Assembly (NCBI RefSeq): GCF_013410875.1
Contig: NZ_JACCCU010000001.1
Coordinates: 496,001 to 560,000, forward strand
DNA from: Tunturiibacter empetritectus
Lineage (GTDB): Bacteria > Acidobacteriota > Terriglobia > Terriglobales > Acidobacteriaceae
Direction: 5' to 3'
DNA length: 64,000 nucleotides
The notes under the pieces were generated by a model. That model made no database searches. It was not told the origin of the DNA and was given only the letters and a program-made list of their open reading frames with translations. Of the stretch, positions 35,277 through 42,616 are shown piece by piece (position 1 is the first letter of the stretch; each line of letters opens with the position of its first letter). The translations under genes were made by a program, and so were the position numbers.

Positions 35277-36735
35277 AAGTAGGAACTCCTTTTTCCCGGC
35301 TACTCGCGGTCCCAGGATACGTTTTCTCTGTTGCGATCTGGACCAGTGGCAGAGTAACAATAGCGCTCGTGCCCTGTCCCGGCCTGCTCTCCAGGCTTAT
35401 CGCTCCGTGGTATCGCAAAACGATCGCCTTTGAGATCGCCAGCCCCAGACCCGTACCGCCCGTTCGTCGACTACGCGACGGGTCTCCACGATAGAAACGG
35501 TCGAAGACATGAGGAAGTACCTCCTCTGGAACTCCGATTCCATCGTCTTCAATAACCAATCGGGCCACACTGTCCCGGCTCGTTACGATCGCGCGAACCT
35601 CTGCGCCCTCCCCGCTATGCTGAATCGCATTATGAATCAGGTTCGAGCAGAGCAGCCGAACCTGGTCGGGATCGCAGGAAACGAAGACCGGCCTCTCCGC
35701 GTTGATCACCAGGTTGATGCGGTGGAAGCTCGCCAGCGTCCGAAAGTGCTCCGCCACATCACGGAGAACATCGCCAAGTTCCACCATCCGATACGACTCC
35801 GGCTGTTCCGCGCCATCCTCAAGCCGCGCCAGGGTTAGCATCTTGGCGACAAGCTCCTCCATCCGCTCCGAGTCGATCCTCACTCGCTCAAGCCCCTCTT
35901 CATACTCCTTCGCCGACCTCGACCGCATCGTCAGAAGCTGAAAGGAAGACTTCACCACCGCCACCGAGGTCTTCAGTTCGTGGGCTGCATCGCTGACAAA
36001 CTGCTTTTGTTGCGCGAAGGACTGCTCCAGCCTCAGCAGCGCCGACTCAATGGCCGAGACAAGCGGCTCAAGCTCCCGCACATAGCGGGCCTGACTCGAG
36101 GGACCCAGATTCCACGAGTTGACCGAGATCTTGCCCGCCTGCTCGACCAGTTCGTATAACGGTTGAAGTCCGCTGCGCAAAAGGTGCAGCAGCACAACGC
36201 CGGTGATCATCAGCAGCAGGAGGCCCGAGAGTGCATAGAACGCTATGGCATTCCGCACTCGCTCCCACACCGGATGAGTGCGCGAGCCGTAGAGAATAAT
36301 GACATGCCGGGCAATGCCACCTTTCGCATCCCCCGGATCGACGATCCGCAGACCGGGCCTGCGTATGACGCGATAGTGAATCCCTCCAACCGTCAGATTG
36401 CGAAACTCCCGCGTGTCCTTACTGGCCAGCTCCTGCTCGCCCCCCGGCCACCCCTGCGACCCGATCACGCGGCCACGGTCGTCGCGAACGATATAAATGT
36501 CTCGCCGCGGAGCCAGCCCTTCGGTTCCATAAAGCATCAGGTTGTCTTCAGGGTCTTCTGCGTCCTGCACCGCTCCCAGTACCGAATCTACCCGGCCGCG
36601 AAGCGTTACATCGAACGCGCGAAAGTGTGAAATTCCCTCGTAAACACTGGCGATCCCGATCAAGGCCAGCAGTGAGCACAGCTCCACCAGGAGCACAGCC
36701 GCAATCAGTCGCCGCGTCAGCGAGTAACTCTTCAT
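35272..36735 (-). CDS. Sensor histidine kinase (QseC/PmrB-like)
   Basis: The protein has 487 residues. An N-terminal membrane helix (LIAAVLLVELCSLLALIGIA), about 130 periplasmic residues, a second helix (FYALSGLLLLMITGVVLL), a HAMP-like linker, an H box (SDAAHELKTSVAVV) and a complete HATPase domain (SNLIHNAIQHS, DDGIGVPEE, GGTGLGLAISKAI) are visible. The DAAHELKT box and layout match the QseC/PmrB/CusS type that pairs with QseB/PmrA-type regulators. Its start overlaps the stop of a 59-codon regulator remnant by 4 bp (ATGA), so the intact ancestor was a regular regulator-kinase operon. The kinase looks intact, so a partner must be elsewhere if it is functional. Confidence 0.92.
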   Translation of the reverse strand: MKSYSLTRRLIAAVLLVELCSLLALIGIASVYEGISHFRAFDVTLRGRVDSVLGAVQDAEDPEDNLMLYGTEGLAPRRDIYIVRDDRGRVIGSQGWPGGEQELASKDTREFRNLTVGGIHYRVIRRPGLRIVDPGDAKGGIARHVIILYGSRTHPVWERVRNAIAFYALSGLLLLMITGVVLLHLLRSGLQPLYELVEQAGKISVNSWNLGPSSQARYVRELEPLVSAIESALLRLEQSFAQQKQFVSDAAHELKTSVAVVKSSFQLLTMRSRSAKEYEEGLERVRIDSERMEELVAKMLTLARLEDGAEQPESYRMVELGDVLRDVAEHFRTLASFHRINLVINAERPVFVSCDPDQVRLLCSNLIHNAIQHSGEGAEVRAIVTSRDSVARLVIEDDGIGVPEEVLPHVFDRFYRGDPSRSRRTGGTGLGLAISKAIVLRYHGAISLESRPGQGTSAIVTLPLVQIATEKTYPGTASSREKGVPTS

Positions 36736-36911
36736 GCCGATTCGCCTCCGGTGCTATTGCCTCGTTCGCGAAGCCGGCGAAGCACCGTCAGGCCATCCAA
36801 CCCCATCCGCCCATCCTCGGCATGGTCCACCGTGAAGCCTGTCCCCTCGCGCAGTGCGTGCCCCACGTCTTCAGTCAGGCGGATCTCGTCTTCAACCAGC
36901 AGCACACGCAT
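36732..36911 (-). pseudogene. Internally deleted OmpR-family response regulator remnant (59 codons)
   Basis: The frame starts MRVLLVEDEIRL, exactly as QseB/PmrA-type regulators. It runs to HAEDGRMG, then jumps to LDGLTVLRRLRERGN and ends GGESA. The stretch that should hold the phospho-acceptor Asp is missing, as is everything from the receiver's fourth strand through the winged helix. The frame stays open, and its stop overlaps the kinase start as ATGA. The simplest reading is two in-frame deletions in a once complete gene of about 220 codons. An assembly error or a retained mini-protein are alternatives. A CTTAAG direct repeat lies just upstream. Confidence 0.75.
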
Positions 36912-36933
36912 GAATAGATCTCACCACACAAAG

Positions 36934-36950
36934 CTTAAGACAGCCTTAAA
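36934..36950 (-). promoter_or_regulatory. PmrA/QseB-type direct-repeat box before the regulator remnant
   Basis: On the minus strand TTTAAG, five bases and CTTAAG form hexamers at 11-bp period, the same motif as at 35260-35276. It ends 22 bp before the remnant's ATG. A match before both units suggests a common OmpR-type activator. Confidence 0.5.
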
Positions 36951-37053
36951 TTGCCCATCGGCTGAACAATTCTTGCAGCGCACAGAGCGTCTTACAGCGC
37001 ACATGCCGATCAACCGGCTTTGGCTCGAAAGCTTCTACCACTTCTCTCCCGCC

Positions 37054-37740
37054 CTAATCGCCGCTCGCAAACAACTGCAGCAGCGCATCACTAGCCTCCT
37101 GCACATCTCGAATCTTGAACTCAGGATCAAGCTGCAGCGCCTTCGCCCTCGGAGCCAGCGCCGTCAGCGACTGCATCACCGTCTCTGCAGACAGACGCGG
37201 AGTGCTCGGCCCCACCACCAGATACTCTATCCCTTCCACCTGCAGCAGCGTCTTCGCGTCGCGGAATGAGCAGGTCGATCTCACGTCATATCCATGCTGC
37301 ATCAGCACCGTCCTCACAAATACGCAAAGGTCCGCCGACTCATCCACCACCAGCACCCGCGGGCCCTCCTGCTTCTGCACCGCCACCGTCGGCCGCTCTC
37401 TCAAATACGACTGAATCGCCTCCTCCTCGGTCGCATAGCTCTCCAACAAAGCGGAGACCTTCGTCAACTTCAGCAGGTCCGTAAGAAACTTCGGCGGCCC
37501 AGCCAGCCGAAGATCGCCCCCACGTCGGCGCATCCGTTCGGAGAATCGCACCAGCAGCCCCAGCCCAATGCTGTCCAGCCGGCTCACCTCGCTCAACTCC
37601 ACCACCAGCCGGGAGAACTCACGCGCCCCCTCATCCAGCATTGCCTCCAGCGCCTTCACCTCAGCGCCCAGAACAATACGCCCCTTGCACTGAATCAGGT
37701 AGACGTTTCCAACAAACCGCGAACTCAGACTTAACAGCAT
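37054..37740 (-). CDS. STAS domain fused to a degenerate receiver domain
   Basis: The 228-residue protein begins with a STAS domain (about 5-110) whose loop RLDSIGLGLLV places Ser57 where anti-sigma-factor antagonists are phosphorylated. A second domain (about 127-228) starts PRVLVVDESADLCVFVRTVL like a receiver. Its third strand reads YLVVGPST, so Gly177 replaces the phospho-acceptor Asp. The fusion therefore probably works in a partner-switching or protein-interaction role without aspartyl phosphorylation. No anti-sigma kinase or PP2C phosphatase is nearby. It has its own promoter region upstream of 37740, which I cannot resolve. Confidence 0.7.
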   Translation of the reverse strand: MLLSLSSRFVGNVYLIQCKGRIVLGAEVKALEAMLDEGAREFSRLVVELSEVSRLDSIGLGLLVRFSERMRRRGGDLRLAGPPKFLTDLLKLTKVSALLESYATEEEAIQSYLRERPTVAVQKQEGPRVLVVDESADLCVFVRTVLMQHGYDVRSTCSFRDAKTLLQVEGIEYLVVGPSTPRLSAETVMQSLTALAPRAKALQLDPEFKIRDVQEASDALLQLFASGD

Positions 37741-37781
37741 GGATTACCTCGTCAGCCAGGCTCGACACGGGATCGCACTCG

Positions 37782-37814
37782 CCCGCAGGAAGAATAAACC
37801 CGCAGGAAGAATAA
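37782..37814. repeat. Short tandem duplication (16-bp unit)
   Basis: CCCGCAGGAAGAATAA occurs at 37782-37797 and again at 37799-37814, separated by one base. It is probably a slippage duplication. Confidence 0.7.
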
Positions 37815-38054
37815 TAATGACCTGAAGCTGTGGTCCCCAATCATCGCACCGCAAACCGCTCCAAAGCCATTCTTCTTTCACCGCTCCCAGAACCTAACAT
37901 CCACAGTCCTCCCGTTGGTCGGCACCAACTCCCGCTCGCGACTGATGGGAGCGCCACGCGAAGCGGTATACAAGTCACGAAGTGACCGCTGCCCGCGCAG
38001 GGCGCCGTCCGGCAGGACAGAGCTTCGATCAAAAAAAATAATTCAAAAAATCTT

Positions 38055-38068
38055 CGCCAAATTTGGCG
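38055..38068. promoter_or_regulatory. Perfect 14-bp palindrome
   Basis: CGCCAAATTTGGCG is a perfect inverted repeat in an AT-rich segment just upstream of TTATAT (38075-38080) and TACAAT (38090-38095), either of which could be a -10. It may be a dimeric repressor site, but no regulator can be named. Confidence 0.35.
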
Positions 38069-38114
38069 TATGAGTTATATCCAATTCGCTACAATTAAAT
38101 TAGAGATCAAAACT

Positions 38115-38149
38115 AAGGGCTGCCTGCGGCGAAAGCTGCAGCAGCCCTT
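38115..38149 (+). other. 9-bp stem hairpin in the leader region
   Basis: AAGGGCTGC at 38115-38123 pairs perfectly with GCAGCCCTT at 38141-38149. The loop can form an inner GC-GAAA-GC tetraloop stem. No T-tract follows, so it is not a standard terminator. It may be part of a structured leader for the downstream small frames. Confidence 0.5.
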
Positions 38150-38207
38150 CGCATTTAACGTCCCACAAATCACCACCAACTCACCACGAAGGAGCCACCG
38201 AAGCACC

Positions 38208-38282
38208 ATGAAATACAGCATCCATCTCGCAGCCCAAGAGCCCCGGAGAGAAGGGAAACCGCACGAAAATTCCGCTAACTAA
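38208..38282 (+). CDS. Possible 24-residue micro-ORF
   Basis: An ATG at 38208 opens 24 codons (beginning MKYSIHLAAQ, ending HENSAN). AAGGAG lies 15 bases before it, farther than usual. A similar leader, CACAAAGGAGCC, precedes the next real gene at 38434. It could be a leader peptide or chance; nothing in its composition identifies it. Confidence 0.2.
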   Translation: MKYSIHLAAQEPRREGKPHENSAN

Positions 38283-38313
38283 AACAAAACAAGTATTTTA
38301 GCCGTAACCGACC

Positions 38314-38362
38314 TGGATGCAATGGTTTAGCGACATGTACTGCCGCTAAACCACTGCATCCA
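38314..38362. repeat. REP-like long hairpin, 19-bp arms
   Basis: TGGATGCAATGGTTTAGCG (38314-38332) pairs with 38344-38362 with a single mismatch across an 11-base loop. No T-tract follows. Length, near-perfect symmetry and intergenic position are those of a repetitive extragenic palindrome or a non-autonomous mobile remnant. Only one copy is visible in this window. Confidence 0.55.
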
Positions 38363-38389
38363 TTCCACTTGCCCCCAAAATACCCCGTA

Positions 38390-38402
38390 GGGGGGGAGGG
38401 GG
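38390..38402 (+). other. G-tract (7 G, A, 5 G) before a small gene
   Basis: Thirteen bases carry twelve G residues, flanked by TACCCC and GGTACC so that part can fold back. It lies about 30 bp before the start at 38434. It is a possible slippage or structure element. Confidence 0.35.
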
Positions 38403-38433
38403 TACCAACCGAGCCACAAAGGAGCCGAAAAAT

Positions 38434-38889
38434 ATGAAAACCGCCATCTGCCGCCACATCAAAACCAACGGACGCCGCTGCAAATCGCCCTCTCTCGGCC
38501 TCTCTGCTTTCTGCTACTTCCACTCCCGCCTCCTCCGCCGACACAGAACTCTGCTCGAAACCGCCCCCACCCTGCCCCCAAACCAGCCGAACAACTCTCT
38601 TTCTGCAAACGGATTGCCCCCATATCTGCCCGAAGCCCTCCCCCTTGAACTCGACCTGCCCCCACTCGAAGATGTCGAGTCCATCCAGGTCTCCATCTCC
38701 CTGCTCGTCGCCGCCCTCGCCCGTAATCGCATTGATTCCAAAAGGGCGGCGATCCTCCTCTACGGTCTCCAGCTCGCCTCCACCAACGCCCGTTCCGTCA
38801 CCATCGAACCCTCAGCCGCCTCCATCGTCCGCACCCTCGCTCGAACCAAATCGGGCCGGGACCTCGCCGTCGACCCCAGTCCCCGGTAG
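38434..38889 (+). CDS. Small Cys/His-rich protein, putative zinc-binding, unknown function
   Basis: The start follows AAAGGAG by eight bases and the product has 151 residues. The N terminus holds a compact Cys/His set: Cys6, His8, Cys16, Cys27 and His30 in CRHIKTNGRRC and FCYFH, suggesting a single zinc knuckle. The rest is Pro/Leu-rich, then helical (SIQVSISLLVAALARNRIDSKRAAILLYGLQLAS). I recall acidobacterial hypothetical proteins with the same CxHIKTNGxRC and FCYFH wording occurring many times per genome, but cannot confirm this here. No function is known to me. It is surrounded by hairpins on both sides, which may mean it belongs to a dispersed repetitive cassette. Confidence 0.65.
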   Translation: MKTAICRHIKTNGRRCKSPSLGLSAFCYFHSRLLRRHRTLLETAPTLPPNQPNNSLSANGLPPYLPEALPLELDLPPLEDVESIQVSISLLVAALARNRIDSKRAAILLYGLQLASTNARSVTIEPSAASIVRTLARTKSGRDLAVDPSPR

Positions 38890-38903
38890 CTCCGTAACCA
38901 ATA

Positions 38904-38982
38904 GCCCGCCGAAAAAATGCCGAAGAGCCTTGCCAATCGGGGCAAGGCTCCAGATAAAACCTGACCAGTGAGGTCGGCGGGC
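38904..38982 (+). other. Nested hairpins after the Cys/His-rich gene
   Basis: An outer stem GCCCGCCG (38904-38911) with CGGCGGGC (38975-38982) encloses a perfect 10-bp hairpin GAGCCTTGCC/GGCAAGGCTC (38925-38950, six-base loop). No T-tract follows. It may stop transcription as a factor-dependent element or stabilise the mRNA end. Confidence 0.5.
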
Positions 38983-38995
38983 GTCTAACGGAACA

Positions 38996-39026
38996 TAAGG
39001 GAACAAGCCACTTAAGGGAACAAGCC
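38996..39026 (+). promoter_or_regulatory. 14-bp direct repeat before the MocR-type gene
   Basis: TAAGGGAACAAGCC occurs at 38996-39009 and 39013-39026, a 17-bp period. It ends 35 bp before the regulator start. MocR/PdxR regulators are known to bind direct repeats, so this is a good operator candidate. Confidence 0.5.
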
Positions 39027-39060
39027 CCCGGTCCAGAACGTAGACCTCTCATCCGATGCC

Positions 39061-40539
39061 ATGGAAGTAGCCTTAAATCTCGATCCCATCTCCCCGATCG
39101 CTCTCTATCGCCAGATCTACGACGGCCTGCGCGACGGAATCGTCGGAGGAAGGTTCGAGGCTGGCACGAAACTACCCGCCTCACGCGCTTTGGCCACCTC
39201 GCTCGGCGTCTCGCGCATCACCGTCACCGAGTGCTACGAGCGCCTGATCTCGGAGGGATATCTCGAAACCCGTCGCGGTTCGGGAACCTTCGTCTGCTCC
39301 TCGCTGCCCGAAACGGATATGTACGCCTCCAGCGTCCCCCTAGCGATCGATCCAGAGCCCGAGAGCCCCATGCCAGTCCGGCTCTCCATCTATGGCGAGC
39401 TCATCAACGCGCCGATCCGCCCCCCCATCCCCCCCGAACTCATCCGCCTCGACTCGCACGGACCAGATGTAAACTCCTTTCCGCGAAAGCTTTGGACCAG
39501 GCTCCTGGTGAGACGCATGCAGGAAGACCCCTCACCCCTCCTGCAATACACCCAGGAGTTCAGTGGAAGCACCGACCTGCGCATAGCCGTGGCCCACTAT
39601 CTGCGCATGTCCCGCGCCGTCGTCTGCGACCCAAATCAGATCATCATCACCAGCGGATCGCAGCAGGCCCTCTACTTCGCCGCAAGAATCTTCCTCGATC
39701 CCTCCGATTGCGTCGCGATGGAGTCGCCGGGGTACCGCTTCGCCGGACGAATCTTCTCCTCCCAGGGCGCCACCCTCCTCCCCATCCCAGTCGACAGCCA
39801 CGGCATGCAGGTCTCGCAGCTCAAAAAGCACAGCGACAAGGCCGTGAAGCTCGTCTACGTCACCCCTTCGCACCAGTACCCCCGAGGAGTTGCGCTCTCG
39901 GTCCCACGCCGTATGGACCTGCTGGCGTGGGCAAAGCAGACAGGCGCGCTGATCCTGGAGGACGACTACGACAGCGAGTATCGATACAACGAGAGGCCGC
40001 TTCCCTCCATTCAGGGCATGGTGCCCAACGCCCCTGTCCTCTACATCGGAACTTTTTCCAAACTCTTGTTCCCCACCTTGAGGCTGGGCTATCTCGTCGT
40101 GCCCCCTGCCTTTCAGGACGTTTTCACTGGGGCTAAGCTGCTCTGCGATCTTCAAAGCTCTTCGATCGACCAGCGCATCCTCACAGACTTTCTCACTGAG
40201 GGGCATCTTGAACCCTATGTCAGAAAGATGCGGATCAACTACCGCAACCGGCGCGCCGTGCTGGTCGAATCGTTACAGAGACACTTCGGCCGCAGGGTCA
40301 CAATCTACGGAGATCATGCAGGGATGCACTTCCTGGCGGACTTCCAAATCGACCTCGCCGAACCCGAGGCCTTCGAGCGAGCCCTAGCCGCCGGCGTACG
40401 GTTAGAGCGCGTCTATTGGCCCGCATGTTCCGAGGTAGAGCGCCCCGGGCACGTCCAATTTGTCTTTACCTTCGCAGCTCGCAGCGAAGGGGAACTCGTT
40501 CTTGCAGCAGAAAAATTGGCTCGCGCCTTTCTCTCTTGA
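39061..40539 (+). CDS. MocR/PdxR-type regulator (GntR helix-turn-helix fused to aminotransferase fold)
   Basis: The protein has 492 residues. A GntR winged helix (about 10-80, with ALATSLGVSRITVTECYERL and RRGSGTFV) is linked to a class I aminotransferase-like domain (about 120-490). The PLP lysine is visible in YIGTFSKLLFPTLRLGY, and the Asp that contacts the PLP ring nitrogen is in EDDYDSEYRY. Such regulators sense PLP or aminated ligands and activate or repress vitamin B6, GABA or taurine genes. No pdxST, gab or similar target adjoins. A direct-repeat operator candidate directly upstream suggests autoregulation. The ligand is unknown. Confidence 0.92.
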   Translation: MEVALNLDPISPIALYRQIYDGLRDGIVGGRFEAGTKLPASRALATSLGVSRITVTECYERLISEGYLETRRGSGTFVCSSLPETDMYASSVPLAIDPEPESPMPVRLSIYGELINAPIRPPIPPELIRLDSHGPDVNSFPRKLWTRLLVRRMQEDPSPLLQYTQEFSGSTDLRIAVAHYLRMSRAVVCDPNQIIITSGSQQALYFAARIFLDPSDCVAMESPGYRFAGRIFSSQGATLLPIPVDSHGMQVSQLKKHSDKAVKLVYVTPSHQYPRGVALSVPRRMDLLAWAKQTGALILEDDYDSEYRYNERPLPSIQGMVPNAPVLYIGTFSKLLFPTLRLGYLVVPPAFQDVFTGAKLLCDLQSSSIDQRILTDFLTEGHLEPYVRKMRINYRNRRAVLVESLQRHFGRRVTIYGDHAGMHFLADFQIDLAEPEAFERALAAGVRLERVYWPACSEVERPGHVQFVFTFAARSEGELVLAAEKLARAFLS

Positions 40540-40719
40540 TGGAAATCTGATCCAATCGATTCGCTCCTTCGTTCTCTGGCAACTATTTCAGAAAGTCCCA
40601 GATGTGATGTACTGTGGTCATCGTTCAATCAGCGCGACCGCAGAAGACTCAGTTGCGTCCAAAGAAGGATAGAGGCGATTTTGCCTAACGATTAACTCCT
40701 TGAGGAGTAGAGGATCCAG

Positions 40720-41634
40720 ATGACCCGTCACACACGTAGAAACTTCCTCCAGTCTGCCACCGTCGCGATCGTCTGTGGCTCCTCTCTTCTTAAAAGTGAT
40801 CGCCTATCGGCCTCCCCCTTTGGCCTCCCGATCGGCCTCCAGCTCTACTCCGTCCGCGAGATGCTCGCAAAGGACTACGAAGGAACACTCAAACAGCTTG
40901 CCACCCTTGGCTATCAGGAGGTCGAGGCGGCGGGCTACTTCGACCACACGTCCCAGCAGGTCAAGAGCGCGATGTCGGCTGCTGGTCTCAAGTGCGTCAG
41001 CGCTCACTATTCCTATTCGAATCTGAGCAAAGACTTTGATAAGATCGTCGCCTTCAACAAAGAGCTTGGCGTGCACTACATCATCTGCGCCTTCCCTGGA
41101 ATCAAGGACCCATCCCGGCTGAAAGACACATCTTATCCTTCACTGATCCACTCCTTCACCTTGGAGGACTATCGGTGGAACGCCGATCAGTTCAACAAGT
41201 TTGGTGAAAAGGTGAAGGCCGCGGGCATGAAGTTCGGCTATCACAACCACACGATGGAGTTTGGCAAACAGGATAATGTCATCCCACTCGACGAGATGAT
41301 CCGCTTGACCGATCCCGAGTTGGTGACCTTCGAACTGGACTGCGGATGGGTCATCGTCGGCGGTGCCGATCCGGTGGACTATCTTAAGCGCTATCCTTCT
41401 CGAATCTCCATGCTCCACGTCAAGGACTTCAAGCACACCGATAAGCCGGCGTCTGTCATGGAACCGCCCCCCGCCGCCGAGTTGGGGAAGGGAACCCTGG
41501 ATTATCGTCCAGTCTTTGAGGCAGCGAAGAAAGCAAACATCAGGCACTACTTTGTCGAGCAGGAGGCATATGACATCCCGCCGCTGGAAGCGCTCAAAAT
41601 CGACGCCGACTACATGAAAAAACTCATGGTTTAG
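40720..41634 (+). CDS. Tat-exported TIM-barrel sugar phosphate isomerase/epimerase-like protein
   Basis: The protein has 304 residues. The N terminus TRRNFLQSATVAIVCGSSLL is a twin-arginine signal. The body is an AP-endonuclease-2/xylose-isomerase-like TIM barrel: GLQLYSVREML in strand 1, FGYHNHTMEF with a metal-binding His, ELDCGWV, MLHVKDFK and the final acidic HYFVEQEAYD. These are the family's metal-binding positions. Secreted members are common in acidobacteria and planctomycetes near carbohydrate genes. The substrate is unknown. It is a lone gene, 180 bp after the MocR-type regulator. Confidence 0.85.
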   Translation: MTRHTRRNFLQSATVAIVCGSSLLKSDRLSASPFGLPIGLQLYSVREMLAKDYEGTLKQLATLGYQEVEAAGYFDHTSQQVKSAMSAAGLKCVSAHYSYSNLSKDFDKIVAFNKELGVHYIICAFPGIKDPSRLKDTSYPSLIHSFTLEDYRWNADQFNKFGEKVKAAGMKFGYHNHTMEFGKQDNVIPLDEMIRLTDPELVTFELDCGWVIVGGADPVDYLKRYPSRISMLHVKDFKHTDKPASVMEPPPAAELGKGTLDYRPVFEAAKKANIRHYFVEQEAYDIPPLEALKIDADYMKKLMV

Positions 41635-41944
41635 AGAGCGCCGTTGCTCCAGACAATCAACCTTTGTAGTACCGCAAGCCTTGACTTTCAAGCGCTGCGC
41701 CGTGTCGTCCCTGAAATCAGCCGGAAACACTCTAAAATCATCGATTAATAAAAAATTGGCGAAACAATCTGCCGGAAAGACTCGTCCTTTCAGGGAGAGA
41801 CTCGTCACTCGATTAATTGTTCGCAATTATATATACTGAACGTCTAGTTCACAATCATTGCAGAGTCTCACTGCTAAGGATGAAGGTGCAGATTTACCCG
41901 AGCAGCTGGTATCGCCCTGCATGTTTTTGTTGAGAAACAGACGT
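41635..41944. other. Intergenic region before the TetR gene with two inverted repeats
   Basis: Two small palindromes lie here: AATTG-TTCG-CAATT (41815-41828) and TGAAC-GTCTA-GTTCA (41837-41851). The second abuts TATACT (41832-41837), a likely -10, and is a reasonable TetR-type operator. Nothing coding is seen in 41635-41800. Confidence 0.4.
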
Positions 41945-42616
41945 ATGAGAAAACAGCAAACCCTGAAAGATACGGAGAAGCCGAAAAAACGCGGGAGACA
42001 CCGCAGTCTCGAGGCAAAAGCCGCTATTCTCAAGGCGACACTTCAGTTGTTGGAGCGCGAATCTCTGCGCAAAGTGACTGCGGACGCGATCGCGAGGCGA
42101 GCGGGTGTCAGCAAAGCCACGATCTACAAGTGGTGGCCTAACAAGAGCATGGTGGCCTTGGACGCTTATCTGGCCGGAATGACCGACAGAGTTCCAACCC
42201 CGGATACGGGGTCGGCCGAAGAAGATTTTACCGAGCAATTGAAGTCATTGACCACTTTCTACACATCTACTCTGGGGCGGCTCTTCTGCCAGTTCATTGC
42301 AGAAGGGCAGAGTGATCCGAGATTTCTGGCCTCGTTTCGAGAACGTTTTCTCTATGCCCGCAGAGACGCCGCGCGTGTCATGTGGCGGCGCGGCGTAGAT
42401 CGTGGAGAGATTCGCAACGCTATCGATGGGGAGATCGTTCTCGACCTAATCTACGGGCCCACGATCTTTCGATTGCTCGCCGGCCACGGCTCACTCAATG
42501 ACTCAGAGTCCGAGGCAATGGTCGAAGCTGTATTTGGAGGGTTGAGGCGACTTGATTATCAGCGTCCTCGAAAGAAATTGTCTTCTCTAATAAACCGCCG
42601 CAACGGGCAACTTTGA
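41945..42616 (+). CDS. TetR/AcrR-family transcriptional regulator
   Basis: The likely start at 41945 gives 223 residues; ATG at 41921 and TTG at 41858 are in frame, and none has a strong ribosome site. The helix-turn-helix is clear: VTADAIARRAGVSKATIYKWWPNKSMVALDAY broken across residues 38-70. The C-terminal ligand domain (ADGQSDPRFLASFRERFL-like wording) matches TetR_C subfamilies of efflux repressors. It precedes, on the same strand and 140 bp upstream, a full RND pump operon, so it probably represses that operon in the absence of a toxic ligand. Confidence 0.88.
   Translation: MRKQQTLKDTEKPKKRGRHRSLEAKAAILKATLQLLERESLRKVTADAIARRAGVSKATIYKWWPNKSMVALDAYLAGMTDRVPTPDTGSAEEDFTEQLKSLTTFYTSTLGRLFCQFIAEGQSDPRFLASFRERFLYARRDAARVMWRRGVDRGEIRNAIDGEIVLDLIYGPTIFRLLAGHGSLNDSESEAMVEAVFGGLRRLDYQRPRKKLSSLINRRNGQL

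Larger units (their letters stand above)
37741..38433. other. 693-bp structured intergenic region
   Basis: No long coding frame is present. The stretch holds a 17-bp tandem duplication, an A-rich segment (38031-38050), a 14-bp perfect palindrome, a 9-bp stem hairpin, a 24-codon frame, a 19-bp REP-like hairpin and a G-rich tract, listed separately. Such density of secondary structure suggests a structured RNA leader or repeat island rather than ordinary spacer. Confidence 0.6.

Noticed and set aside
37870..38035. Possible tRNA or small stable RNA gene
   Set aside because: No cloverleaf or TPsiC-arm consensus could be found, and the sequence has no clear boundaries.
38314..38362. Possible CRISPR repeat
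   Set aside because: Only one copy and no spacer array or cas gene in the window; it reads as a single hairpin.
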